From positions 1-64,000 of the forward strand of contig NW_003101665.1 in the NCBI RefSeq assembly GCF_000003855.2: 64,000 bases of DNA. Direction: 5' to 3'. Below the pieces are notes generated by a model. The model saw nothing but the letters and a program-made list of their open reading frames with translations. It did no database searches and had not been told where the DNA came from. The position numbers were made by a program, and so were the translations under genes. The stretch comes from Blastomyces gilchristii SLH14081. Lineage: Eukaryota > Ascomycota > Eurotiomycetes > Onygenales > Ajellomycetaceae. This document shows positions 14,200 to 25,085 of this stretch, piece by piece. Numbering within the stretch: position 1 is the stretch's first letter; every line of letters begins with the position of its first letter.

Positions 14200-15410
14200 C
14201 AGTATCATGATGCAGTCTCTTCTCATAAGCAAGCATTTTCATTGAAGAAGTAACAGATTCAGATATCAGCTTTAAGACTCTTAAGAAGGCTGTTGCTGAC
14301 TCTGTCTGTGACTTCTCAAATTCCTATTTTGATTTGTCTGAATAGTTTGCACAGAGATGTTCTGATTTAGAATAGATGAAGCAGAGTCTCTTTTTCTTAA
14401 TCTCTCTGTTATACACTCTATTTATAGAAGCTTGTGAAGCTCTTTCTCTCTGCTCAGCAGTCAGATATGAATCTCTCTATATCTTATCATCTTTTTCTGA
14501 CAAATCTGTTCTCTGTTATTCTGACTCTTATAGAGCTGATTAATAATCTGCTCTCTGCAGATCTGTGACTCTCACAGTGATCTGCAAGTGATGAATAAGA
14601 GTCATCAGTTTCTTCAGAACTAAGAACTTAGAGTCTTGCTCAATGAGCTTGTTCTACATATCTTTATTCAGTCTCTTCATAAACATCATCATTCAGGTCT
14701 TGTTTCAGGGCCCTGTTTTCATAGATCTCAATTCATGTCATAATTTCATGAAGCACTGTGAGTAGTCTTTATCAGATTTCTCATCTCTTTTTCTAATATT
14801 AATGATCATAGCTCAGGTGTTCTCTGTTCAGCTTGTAAAGTTCTTCAACTTATTCTCTAGATAGATCTTAAGAACAGATCATTGAAATCTCTTATAATCA
14901 TTCTCTAGATAATTCAGTCAGTTCTTAACTTCAGTGTAATAGAGATCTGTCATTGTATAGATAACAGCTTCTTCATCTTTCATATCACACAGTCAGGCTT
15001 GTAAGTCAATTTCAAATACAAACTTGTAAAAGCTTTTATAGATTGTGATTTGATAGATGATCTTAAGTAATTATGACTTAAGGAAGTTTCTTTTCAGTTC
15101 ACAGGTATCTCTGAAGATCATGTCTAGAGACTTAGTTTAAGAATGTTTGCAGACAGTAAGTATTTCTTATAGAAAAATAGCTTGATTCTGCAGAAGATGC
15201 TTAAGAATGTTCTTCACTGAGATTGATTCATTCATGAGTTTGAAGAGTTTCTCTGTCTGAGATGCAGAGAATGATGTCCCGCGAGTGATTGATAAGTCCT
15301 CTGAGACTTCTTTCATGAGAGTTATTCATGATTCAGGTGGCTGCTCCTGGGTGTCTGCAGTAGAGTTTGCAGGGATTGAAGCATATGAGTTTCTAGTTCT
15401 TTCAGTCATA
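14200..15410 (-). pseudogene. gag region of nested chromovirus
   Basis: Reading from the right LTR on the minus strand, an ATG near 15409 opens a Thr/Ser/Gln/Pro-rich stretch that is soon broken by a TGA, then continues in the same frame. A segment around 15280-15380 is less mutated than its surroundings and keeps a CCCGCG. Assignment to gag is by position between the 5' LTR and RT; no nucleocapsid knuckle was identified here. Confidence 0.55.
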
Positions 15411-15441
15411 ACAGACAGTTGCTGACTGACTGAGCTTGAAA

Positions 15442-15698
15442 TGTAAGAATAAGTGCTTACAGGTGATTATTCAGGTGTTTGCAGCTTGACATGATATATA
15501 CTGTTAACTACTAGAAGTGTTCACAGTAGAAAGATAAATGTAGAGATTAAATGTATAATAGCATTTAAGCTGAGTTATAAATAGTATTCATGAACTCCAG
15601 TCTATATAGTTGTGTGTAGCCAAGGGCCGCTAGCCCTATTGGTTACGCGAGAGATAGGAATAGAGGTAAAGAATCCGCGAGGAGCGGGATTTCTTACA
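15442..15698 (-). repeat. Right LTR (5' LTR) of nested chromovirus
   Basis: 257 bp, same ends as the left copy. The right 75 bases (about 15620-15690) retain CpG-rich sequence (GGGCCGCTAGCCC, GCGAGGAGCGGG), while the corresponding part of the left LTR has lost all of it. Confidence 0.92.
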
Positions 15699-15703
15699 GT
15701 AAG
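15699..15703. other. Target-site duplication GTAAG, right copy
   Basis: Exact match to 8449-8453. It fixes the right end of the nested chromovirus and shows that the insertion target was inside the outer element. Confidence 0.9.
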
Positions 15704-16115
15704 AGAACTCTTACTCTTACAGATGATACTAAATATCAGTTATCAGATAATCTTATATATCAGAAATTCTTCACTCAGTGAACCTCTTTTAGTCTTCAGA
15801 TTATATAATTATTAATATATTATATAGAAGCTTCTATGTTCACTAATACTTTTACAGTTATCTCTTAATTCTTATTCAAGTGTCTCTTATACATTAACAT
15901 TTCAGGTCTCAAGATATTGAGATAAGTATTCACTTTATCATTCTCATCTGCATCTCATTCAGAAGCCTGCTCTCTCTTAATATTCACAGAATTCAGAGAG
16001 TCTTCTAATGTGAGCATCTCTTTTACTTTGAAGACTTTTCATAGAATATCAGTGAGTGTCTCTGAGCTCACTGATTCTGCTAGTTTTTTGACTCTCTTGA
16101 CTGTACATACTGTGT

Positions 16116-16157
16116 GCAATCTTTTACATCATGATTTTAGCATCTGCAGTTGAAGCA
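16116..16157 (-). pseudogene. gag CCHC zinc knuckle of outer Gypsy element
   Basis: The minus strand encodes a perfect C-x2-C-x4-H-x4-C spacing over 14 codons (C-F-N-C-R-C-stop-N-H-D-V-K-D-C). The single internal stop is TAA, readily derived from CAA by C-to-T. This is the nucleocapsid zinc knuckle of an LTR-element Gag. It sets the orientation (minus) of the outer element and the position of its gag, between the nested element and the right LTR. Confidence 0.8.
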
Positions 16158-17726
16158 TACTTAATACTCATAATATCAAGATTTTCACTCAGAGAATTTC
16201 TTTTTCGGGGGATTCAGTGCTTTAGTAATGATATTCAAATCTAGATTCATTGCATTCAGATGTATGACTTGTGTCATAGAAGTCTGATTATCTGTTCTTC
16301 ACTGAGATATACTTAATTACAGTATTTTCTGTTATAATTGACTCACTTGTTTCTGTATAATAAGAATATTATATGCTTCTTTCACTGTATCTGACTGTGA
16401 GATTAAGCATTTTCATTTCACTCTCAACTCAGATATAAGATCATGAATGAAGATCTATAAATAGAAAGATGTTAAAAGCTCTTTATTCAACACAAGATAG
16501 TATAAGCTGAAGTGTATGAAGTATGATATAAGATTACTTATTTATCTACACTCAGTAAAGTGTTTATAACATTTATCTTATATATTCACTTTCTCAAAGT
16601 TGTACAAGATTCATTTGAAAAACTCATTTTATGTTTATAAGAATGAATATTATTCTGAGTCTGTGAGATTTATCTTTTTATCAGTTATTTATAATGACTT
16701 TACTTTTCTACATAGAAATGTAGTAGATCTTAAAACTTGTTGAAATTCTGTTAACTGTCTGTCTATAAGTTTGTGTTCAATCTGATAATATGATTACATC
16801 TGACTTAATCAGCTGATTGCAGTATTATTTTTTCAGTCATCATTAAAGCTTAATAACTCTGACAGATCTCTCAGCTTAATATATTTCATGCTCAGATTCT
16901 CATTCTGCACAGCAGTCTCAGATGATGTGTACACTTCTGAGAAGATTGTGAACAATTATGATGAGATCTTCAGATTCAGTGTAGTCATCTATCTGTGTAA
17001 ATATTCAATCTTCTGCTGCAGGTTTAAGACCTGGTTTTCTCTCTTCTTAGTAATATTAGTGATTGTATCAGTGAAGCTCTTCATAGTGAATGCTTGATCT
17101 GCAGTGAATATCAATTATTATTTAACTTCTATCTCAGTCTGTCACTGTGTATACAAGATCTTGATTTTGTTTAGAATTCTTGTACATGTACAGAGCTTCA
17201 ATTCTGATTCAGTGATTTCAGTCACTTTTCTTACTACTTTGAGTAAACTCTCTGAGAGGTTCTGCATATCTTTCAGTTCAGATAGCAGAGAAGAGTGTTC
17301 ATATTAATTAGAGAAAATGTTCATTTTAGTGATTTCTCATTGATTGTACAATGTCTATTGTTATATTACTATATTATTATATAATTTCTGTTATTATTAT
17401 ACAACTCTGATGATAGTCATCTCTCTTTTTATTCTTCTTTTGAGTAGGGAGTGAACTTCTTTGAATCTGGTTCACTGCTTTCATTTTCTTTCTCACATCT
17501 TATTCATTCATGTCTTATACATGGCATTCACCTGGGTATGAAGTTTTTCCCTAATAAGTGAAACAGCATCAATTGAATGCTCTTTCACTCACTGTTCTTC
17601 ATATACTATCTTTTGAGATGTTTTTAGAATCACACTGATATGATAACTACAAATCACTTTATAAACAGAATTATCACACTCTGAAGAAGCCTGTGCTTCT
17701 CACTGGTTTTTAGACATGCTATCAGA

Positions 17727-17893
17727 TGTGATTCAAAGATTGCTTAAGTCAGCATACAATTACAGGCATATGCTGGCTTCTTATATACTGTACACTAACT
17801 TAATTAGTGGCTGCTATGACCTCTTTACATTTGTAAGCAAGTTCGGAAGCGGCCGCGTTATTATCCGGTGGTCGTACGTTCTTCCGAACCACA
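17727..17893 (-). repeat. Right LTR (5' LTR) of outer Gypsy element
   Basis: 167 bp, pairs with 2407-2573. Its right third (about 17840-17888) retains a dense set of CpGs (CGGAAGCGGCCGCG and CCGGTGGTCG) that are all lost in the left copy. It also contains short inverted arms GTTCGGAAG and CTTCCGAAC. Confidence 0.85.
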
Positions 17894-18807
17894 TTATAAC
17901 TAATTAATATAAAAAGAAAAAAACTTTTTCTACTTATTATCTTTCTTCTCTTTCTTATTCTTCTTATTATTCTTTATAATTCACTTCTCATTCTCATTCT
18001 TCTTCTTCTTCTTCTTATCTGAGATAATAAGTATTTCAAAATCTTCTTTCACTGTCTTCTCAGAGAAGAATTTTCACTGCTCTCTCTCAGTTAGATTAAT
18101 CTGTATCTCAAAATTCTGTATTTTCTGATCTGCTGTCTCAGATTCTATCTTAGTAGTAAGCAGATTGATATACTCAGAGAGTAGAGCTGTCTTCTCAATA
18201 TTCTAGATTATGAAGTATATTCAAGACCTGAATAAGATCTCAATTTCCTTCTTCTCTATCAGCTTCTGCTAATTAATTAGAGAACAGAAGTATTATTAAA
18301 AATCATTATCTTCTAATAAATAAAAAACTTATCAGTTTTGACTTCTTTATCTCTCACTTTAATACTCTCTTAATCTTCTTCTATTACTGCTTATTTATAG
18401 TAATACTCTTCTTCTCTCTTTCTCTCTTTATCTTAATTTTAAATCATTTTCAGAACTTCTTCTGATTTCATCACTACTATATAAGACTCTTTACTGTTTT
18501 CTTTTTCAATCTCTTACAGATAGTATCATCTGCATTATTTCTATACTTAGTTCAGTTTAAATCTATCAGAAGTATTACTTAAAATTATTATTATTCTACT
18601 CTTTTACAGTCTCTTTAAGACATTATAATATATCTTATAATCTGTCTCTTCTCACTTAAATATCTTCTTCTTCTCTTTCTTCAATCTGTGATAGTACTCA
18701 TGCGCCTTGATAATCTGCAGAATCACAGAATATTTGAAGAGAAATGATATAATTAATTTCAGTAAGTATTGAAGAGAGATGAAGACAGAAGAGATAGTCA
18801 GAAATAA

Positions 18808-18862
18808 TATAATAATAATAATAATAATAATGATGATGATGATAATAATGATAATAATAGTG

Positions 18863-18896
<34 letters not shown>
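18808..18896. repeat. (AAT)n/(GAT)n microsatellite
   Basis: About 90 bases of AAT units interrupted by GAT units. Two other AAT runs in the window mark the 3' ends of retroposons, but no SINE or LINE body was recognised directly upstream of this one. Confidence 0.9.
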
Positions 18897-19997
18897 AAGA
18901 GAGAGTGTACTGAAATATATTACTGACTTATCAAATATAGAGAGACTTAAAGAAAATATTAACAGCTTTCAGAGATGTATAGAAACAGCTATAGTATTAT
19001 AAAGTAATATTATCTTTATTTAATACATACACTGTTAATATTCTTTGTATACAGTTATTATATAATCTGTATCAGAGATACATGCAGAAAACAGATCTTT
19101 ATTACTAGAATAAATAATTACAGTAATTCTCTATTTTTATATTATAAAGATAAGTTATTCTTATTTCTTTCTTCTCTCTTTTCTCTTCTTTAATCAATCA
19201 CTAATTTTAAGCTGATATGAAAACTATTAAAACACTCTCAGAAACTCTCAAATTGAAGAGTATAGACTAATCAAATTTTAAATACAGAAGAAATCAAATT
19301 ATCTTCTACAGATTCAATTACTTACTCTCTCTTTAAATAAAACAGCAGTTGTGTCTCTTTCTCTCTCTTCTCAATTAAACAAAACATGGCCTGTGAAAAG
19401 TGAGTATTATATCAGACTATAATGATCAACACAGTCTCAGCATACAGAGCTATATATATACAGTGTATACTGAACTGAGAGACTGTGTGAATTACAAATC
19501 AGCAGTAGTATCTCAGAAAGAGCTGTGCAGTATGAGAAAGCTACAACTCTCAGCTATATACACAGAGAGTGAATCATCACAGTAAGTGTATATATATTGT
19601 ATAAAAGTAACCCTTTTTAATAATACTCAGTCTCTAATATTATGAAAATAGAGTCTCTCTGTGAGATCTGTTTTTATCATAAGTCAGAGAATCTTATATT
19701 TCTTAAGATTATCTTCACACATCTTGTCTGTGAAATCAATGAGAGAAATCATTAATTTCAGCATTCTATTCTTGATATTATTCAAGTGACAGCTGAGTTC
19801 ACTCTAATCACACTTTTTAAGTGTATATTTTCTAATTATTCACATTTATACAGATATATACTGATTATTTGTTAGATAATATTAAGATAATGACTTATCA
19901 CAGTTATATTACTCTCACTGTGAGAAATACATAGTTAATAATGAATATTACAAAGACTCTGAAGAGTGAGTATTTTAAAAATACTGTAGCTCTGTGA

Positions 19998-20152
19998 TCT
20001 TGATTTTTTTTATTTTTGTTTTTTATTTTTTTCTTTTTCTTTTCTTTTTTTTTCTTTCTCTTTCTCTTTTTTTTTTTTTTGTTGTGATTTTTTCTTATTT
20101 TTATTTTATTTTTTGTTTTTTTGTTTTTTTTTGTATGTTATATTTTTTTTAT
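19998..20152 (+). repeat. Long T-rich tract
   Basis: About 155 bases that are almost entirely T with scattered C, G and A on the plus strand (A-rich on the minus). It could be a decayed poly(A) or simple-sequence expansion. No function assigned. Confidence 0.85.
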
Positions 20153-20399
20153 AATTAAAATTATATGAATTATGATCTGTGTTCAGAAAAGTAATAATAT
20201 TTAATAACACTCTCTATTAAATTTTCAACAAATGAGCACTATGTTATAATATTATGTAAGTGAGAAATAATTTCATAATCTCATTTAATATCATTCTCAA
20301 TAATGAAATCAGAATGAAAATATGACTAAGAATTCAAATATATTCTTTATCTGAAACTAGATTTTTATTTGAAAAGTGAATCTGAGATCTTTAATATTT

Positions 20400-20520
20400 G
20401 AAATAATGTGATTTGAGATTAATGTAATGAACATAAATCATGATCAGAAGTAATACTTTTAGATAATGTAATAACTGTAAAGTTTGATTCTGATCTCAGA
20501 CACAGTTATATAGTCAGTCT
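20400..20520. mobile_element. Terminal relic related to the 504-bp MITE family
   Basis: The end CTGATCTCAGACACAG...AGTCAGTCT matches the right terminus of the two complete 504-bp MITEs (ends at 25550 and 28000). The next ten bases, AGAAAGAGCT, align with Gypsy internal sequence, so this copy inserted into or abuts the truncated Gypsy element. The left end could not be located. Confidence 0.55.
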
Positions 20521-22784
20521 AGAAAGAGCTATATTACAATATAATGATAAAAATGTTTTATAATTATGTATTTTCATATCTAAGAAGTTAAGCTCTACTG
20601 AATATAACTATGAGATCTATAATAAGAAACTTCTTACAATAGTACACTGTCTAGAAGAATGAGACTCTGAGCTCTAAAGTGTCTTCAAATTTGAGATAAT
20701 TACAGATTATAAGAATCTTAAACACTTCACTATTATCTATAAGCTTATTAAATGACAGATGTAATAATCTGAGCTATTAAGTTGTTTTTATTTCACAATA
20801 TATTACTGCTCTGACAGTCAGAACTTGATAACAGACACTCTCTCATAATAAGAGTAAGATATATCATTCAATGTAACAGACACTTACTGAATGAACTGAG
20901 AATATCAGCTCTTGAATCTGAAGATACTAGTTAACTATAATAAGATTACTCATGACACTATATACTTTTCTTCAATTAGAACTGTTACTGATGTTCTAAC
21001 TTCTTTCAAATCTATACTGAATAAATTGTGATATATAATAGCTCAGACTGATAGACTTCTTCAAACACTTACTAAGACAGTATATTAAGAAGTATTCTGA
21101 TTCTCTTCAGAACTATATATAAGAACTGATATCTTGAAATACTTAATTAATGATAATGACACTCTGCAATTCTGTGAATAATACTGAGTCTCTCATTCTG
21201 AACTCTTATACACTAAAATAATACAAGAGATTCATGATGTGTGTATTATTAATACTTAGATTGTAAGCAATTATATTAAATAATCTCTTAAGAGTTCTAC
21301 TGATCTGAGATATTAAACAGCATCAGACACTTTGTCTGAAACTGCAATCATTATTTCTCTATCATCTTATAAACAGATTGTAGAAAAGATCTACTGAAAC
21401 TACTTGATATCTCTGATAGAATCTGATAAGATATAGTCATTGACTTCACTATTAATCTCTCTGAGAGTAAGAGTTATAAGAATATTCTGATCATTATTAA
21501 CTAATTGAGTAAAGATGTTATATTAGAATCTTGTGATAAGATAAATACTGAATAAGTCACTAAAGTCTTTCTACAGAGTCTGTTCTATCAGATGCATGAA
21601 TTACTGAGATCTATTGTATCAGATTAAGACTGTCAATTCATGAGCACTCTCTGAACAAGAATCTGTTAAGTTTTCAGAATTATATACTGTTTGTCAACTA
21701 CTTATCACTCTGAGACTGATGATATATCAGAACAGATAATTCAGACTGTAAAAAATTATCTTTATAAGTTCTGTAATTACTTATAAGATGATTGACATAT
21801 TCTTCTTCTATACACAGAGATCATTATCAATGACTGAGATGCTGTTTTAACAGGTGTAAGCCTGTTCTTTCTTATATACAGTTATCACATGAAGGTGTTG
21901 AATCTTCTAGAGATTATATATTTCATATCAAACTTCTGCAGTTCAATTCAGATTGCTGATAATATAGTAATATAGCTCTGAGATGCCTGTGACTGAGCAG
22001 AAGTTCTCATAGTAAGTGCTAAATAAGATTAAGAGAATTAAATCAATGATCACTAAGACTTCACTGAGTAATACAAGATAGAAGAGCTGATATAATTGAA
22101 TCTTAAGAATATATAAATCACACACTCATCTCATATACTGAATTACTGTTATATCAAATATAAAGTGATAGAAGTTCTAAACAGTTATAACTATTATCAT
22201 AACACATTATCAGAGATTTATGATGTCTTTTATACAAGCTTGTTTCATTATATTATCACTAACTTATTTCCTTCTTAACTGAGTTCTGACTGATAGCTGT
22301 CAGAGATTATAGAAGAAGATAATAAACTTGAATGAGAGATTGAAGATATTCTCAATGAGAGATTTCACAGCTGTGACTGATAATATCTTGTGAAATGAGT
22401 CAGCTATAATCATATGATTTAAACTTCAAGTTCTGTGCTATCTAAGACCGCAGCTCATGATCAATGAGAACTATATATAATCTCACTTCTGAAAAGAAGA
22501 AGTTAATGTGACAGGCTGCATCTGATCAATTATATTATATAGACTATTTTATTACACTTCATAGATTTCTACTGAAAGCTCTGATTCTCAGTCACTAATT
22601 CTCAGCTGAAAAACTCACAGAATTTCTATTCTTCTGCTCTGAAGCTTTACTATATACATATATAAATATCTACTCTGATTACTGATTCTCACACTTTCTC
22701 TTTTTTCCTTCTCTAATATTTTCCACTTTTGTATTATAAGATCTATATATATTATATTAATTTATTCAGTGTAGGCTTCTTACA
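20521..22784 (+). mobile_element. Truncated Gypsy element, same family as 26882-33156, opposite orientation
   Basis: The DNA here aligns, with mostly C/T and G/A differences, to the reverse complement of the internal 3' region of the element at 26882-33156. It ends in an LTR of the same family (22507-22784). A plus-strand integrase end is visible near 21710-21800 (TDDISEQIIQTVKNYL, matching the TDGQSER-NQTVEQYL box). The 5' half and 5' LTR are missing; homology starts next to the MITE-like relic. Many stops make it non-functional. Confidence 0.75.
22507..22784 (+). repeat. 3' LTR of truncated Gypsy copy
   Basis: Starts TGTGACAGGCTGCATCTGATC and ends GTAGGCTTCTTACA, matching the reverse complement of the 356-bp LTRs at 26882-27237 and 32801-33156 but about 78 bp shorter through an internal deletion. 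Confidence 0.8.
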
Positions 22785-23199
22785 AATTATAATACTTAGT
22801 TAATTTTAATAGATACTTTTAAAATCTCAACAATGAGATTATGAAGAATTTAAGATATATAAGAAGAACTGTGATCTGTTAATTAATTAATATGAAAAAG
22901 AAGCTTTTCTTCTTACAAATCTGTGAGATTTTAATAGTGAATAGAGCTTGTTTTCTTTGTTAATATTTGAACATCTCTATAATACTGTGATAATGTATAT
23001 TGACTGATTTCATATTTTTTAGCAGTCTTAGTGTAATTAGAGATCAATTGCGTATTTAAATTATCAATTACTACTTATATAACTGCTTTGTAATACATAT
23101 TGTAAGTGTTTGAAGATGAATAAAAAATTGAAGATTAAGCAGATATTAAGATGTATATAGAAAACTTGACCTTGGTAAGTATATCACTTAACCTCACTC

Positions 23200-23480
23200 T
23201 GATAGTCAAGCTGCTTTGAAAAGACTTAAAAAAAGTCAGATTTATAATGATCAAATGAATCTTGAACTGATTTTAAATTCTGTTATGAAAATTCAAAAAA
23301 GAAGAATATCAAAACTGATAATTCATCTGCACTAAGTTCCTGCTCATATGAATATTCATGATAATGAATTGGCTGATTCAGCGGTGAAAAAGAGTTCAGA
23401 ATTAAGCAGATCTATTCAAAAAACAGTGTTCTGGTCTTTTATAAAGAGAAAGATAAAAGAATCTTATTTAAACAAGTGAA
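23200..23480 (+). pseudogene. LINE RNase H domain relic
   Basis: The plus frame contains SDSQAALKRL (RNase H motif with the catalytic Asp; LINE RNase H typically reads TDSQAAL) and about 50 codons later VPAHMNIHDNELADSAVK. That matches the C-terminal RNase H box WVPGHxxIxGNExADxxAK. The Trp before VPAH is replaced by a stop (TAA) in CAC TAA, and Gly is changed to Asp, both consistent with RIP transitions. Confidence 0.85.
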
Positions 23481-23639
23481 ATAAAAGCTAACAGAAATAA
23501 AAGAAGAGCATACATTATTCAAGATTTAAGATAAAATCTAAGTGAAAATCTTGTTTAATTAAATATAAAAAGAAAATATTCTCTTCTATAATTCAGCTGA
23601 AACTAGAACATGGTTATTTTAAAATCTATATATAAAGAT

Positions 23640-23880
23640 TTGATGATAGATTTGATTTATCAGAATGCTCATTCTGCAATGTAAATAAAAATCATGAGTA
23701 TATTGTAATGCATTGTGCATTATACAATAGTCTCAGAGTCAGATTGAGAAAGAAGTATGATTTAAATCAATTAAATATGAGATTCTTATTCTCAACTGAG
23801 ACAGGAATTAAATACTTAATAGAGTTTCTATCAGAAACTCAAGCAGCTATATGAAAATGACTAAATTCAGAAATATCTGA
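23640..23880 (+). pseudogene. LINE C-terminal Cys/His ribbon
   Basis: The plus frame contains CSFCNVNKNHEYIVMHC, the C-x2-C-x6-H-x5-C ribbon that follows RNase H in Tad1-like LINE polyproteins (usual form CxxC...ETxxHxLxxC). It is followed by a basic RLRKKY stretch. The frame ends at a TGA near the expected polyprotein end, before the non-coding 3' region and AAT tail. Confidence 0.75.
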
Positions 23881-24266
23881 ATATGAAGAGAGGGAAATTG
23901 ATCAGATATAGTCTGTTAAAATAGCTATATACTATCTTTTAATAATATTATTTTATTATAGTCTCTCTTTACTTTACTTTTTCTTTTCTGTTCTTTTCTA
24001 TCTATCTATTTAATATGTCTATCTTTAAGACTATGTTCTCTTTTCTTTTGTCATGATATTATCAAATAGTTTTAAAGTATCAGAAGGTGTTAAAATACTG
24101 CAATTTATAAACAGTTTTTATATTCTGAGCTGAAATTTTCTGATTTTGCATATCTGAAATTGATAAATGTATAATAGTTGACTTTATAGATATAGAAAAA
24201 ACTCTGAGAACTAAAAGTTCTCAGGTAGATATTATAGTCTCTGACTGTATACATCTATAATTGAAG

Positions 24267-24290
24267 AATAATAATAATAATAATAATAAC
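24267..24290 (+). repeat. (AAT)n 3' tail of the LINE
   Basis: Pure AATAAT run preceded by TTGAAG. It resembles the AAAGAAG-AATAATAAT ends of the SINE copies at 25060-25085 and 51845-51873. Confidence 0.8.
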
Positions 24291-24299
24291 TTGATCTTA

Positions 24300-24658
24300 T
24301 TACATAATCATAATCTCAACCTTGTATAATATAGTAATAATTAGTTGGTAATTGACTTTCAATCTTTTAATTTATTTATTCACTCAGCTTATCAACTAAT
24401 TAAAGTATGTATAGCTGATTTATAATTAATTAAATGAACAGATAAATTTATATAGAATATAAAGAGATATTTTATAGAATTTTAAAACATATTAAATAAA
24501 AATATTTAAGAATTAATTTTTAATTGATTTTAAATTGATTTTAAATTAATTTTGAATTAATTGTTAATTAATTATAGTAATACAAATAAATTCAATCTGT
24601 ATATTTAAGTAATTAAGAATTGATTCAAAAGCAGTTAATAGTCAATTCAGTGCAAATT
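24300..24658. repeat. AT-rich repeat unit (first unit of a tandem series)
   Basis: From about 24510 the sequence (alternating TTTTAAATTGA/TTAATTAATT phrases, then TTCAATCTGTATATTTAAGTAATTAA) recurs at 25610-25740 and 25835-25960. The MITE at 24659-25550 inserted at the end of this unit and separated it from the others. Confidence 0.7.
24649..24658. other. 10-bp target duplication of MITE copy 1, left
   Basis: AGTGCAAATT, repeated as AGTGTAAATT at 25551-25560. The single difference is C/T. Ten bases is in the range of Mutator-like (MULE) elements. Confidence 0.85.
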
Positions 24659-24697
24659 AGACTGACTGTTAGAACTATGAATTTCATGTTTAACCTC

Positions 24698-24710
24698 ATT
24701 TAATCTGATC
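24698..24710. other. 13-bp target duplication of SINE copy 1, left
   Basis: ATTTAATCTGATC, repeated exactly at 25086-25098 just after the AAT tail. This is typical of LINE-mediated retroposition. Confidence 0.88.
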
Positions 24711-25085
24711 ATCTCAGTGACTGAATGATTAATGCAGTCATCTGATAGCATCTTGATATAAAAAATCAAGATGTGTAAGTTTAAAACCTGCAGAGAATAT
24801 ATTAAATCTGAAACTCAAGCATCTTTGATTTCTAATAAATACAGAGATGTACAAATTGCTTCAATAAAATTGCTCTATGTTTCTGAGCTGAGAAGTTATT
24901 ATTACATGTATTTAATTGTCACTTCTTTGTATTTTCTATATTCTTGTTATTTTGACATAATCTTGACACCTGTATTTTCTCCTGTATAATCAACACTTGA
25001 CCTGTATTTAACATCACACAAGAACTCATTATAAGCTCCGCTTGTATATAAGTATAATGAAAGAATAATAATAATAATTATTATT
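24711..25085 (+). mobile_element. tRNA-derived SINE, copy 1 (375 bp)
   Basis: A 375-bp retroposon with a 13-bp perfect target duplication and an (AAT)n 3' end. The 5' part is tRNA-like. TGACTGAATGATTAATGC (24718-24735) is a C-to-T/G-to-A version of the Leu/Ser-tRNA A box and D arm TGGCCGAGTGGTTAA. About 60 nt later AGTTTAAAACCTGC (24778-24791) corresponds to the B box GGTTCGAAACC. The A-to-B distance suits a class II tRNA with a long variable arm. The downstream body is unrelated to tRNA. No protein is encoded; the short open frame inside it is incidental. A second copy lies at 51499-51873. Confidence 0.82.

Larger units (their letters stand above)
8454..15698 (-). mobile_element. Nested Ty3/Gypsy chromovirus with 257-bp LTRs and perfect 5-bp TSD
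   Basis: LTRs at 8454-8710 and 15442-15698 are both exactly 257 bp, begin TGTAAGAATAAG and end TTCTTACA, and are flanked by GTAAG on both sides. The minus strand carries, from right to left, a gag start next to the right LTR, a reverse transcriptase with YLNDVIVYF, an integrase core and a chromodomain-like tail near 10676-10912. That order (gag, RT, integrase, chromodomain) is diagnostic of chromoviruses. All frames contain stops, mostly TGA/TAG/TAA explicable as C-to-T changes. The insertion interrupts the outer LTR element, so it is the younger of the two. Confidence 0.92.
2407..17893 (-). mobile_element. Outer Ty3/Gypsy-type LTR retrotransposon (RIP-inactivated, split by a nested element)
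   Basis: Two direct repeats of identical length (167 bp; 2407-2573 and 17727-17893) bound the element. Both start TGTGATTCAAAG; the right copy ends in CA and the left copy in TA, as expected after C/G decay. A TTAT precedes the left LTR and follows the right LTR, which may be a target duplication. Coding runs on the minus strand: a CCHC zinc knuckle relic lies near the right LTR (16116-16157) and a reverse transcriptase motif read as YLNDILVFS lies near 7532-7558. The nested element at 8454-15698 sits between gag and pol. Without it the element is about 8.2 kb. All coding parts carry many in-frame stops, so it is dead. Confidence 0.8.
17894..20300. other. AT-rich RIP-degraded DNA with low-complexity tracts
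   Basis: No protein motif recognised on either strand. The short open frame at 19400-19585 (+) has no recognisable domain and sits in the same biased composition, so I do not call it a gene. Contains the microsatellite and T-rich tract listed separately. Confidence 0.45.
22785..24290 (+). mobile_element. 3' part of a Tad1-like LINE (non-LTR retrotransposon)
   Basis: The plus strand encodes an RNase H domain and a C-terminal Cys/His ribbon, and ends in an (AAT)n tail at 24267-24290. That is the layout of fungal Tad1-clade LINEs (RNase H last, then a zinc ribbon and a simple-repeat tail). The 5' boundary is not resolved; no endonuclease or RT motif was recognised, so the copy may be 5'-truncated, as most LINE copies are. 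Few stops occur between 23200 and 23480 compared with neighbouring elements. Confidence 0.7.
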
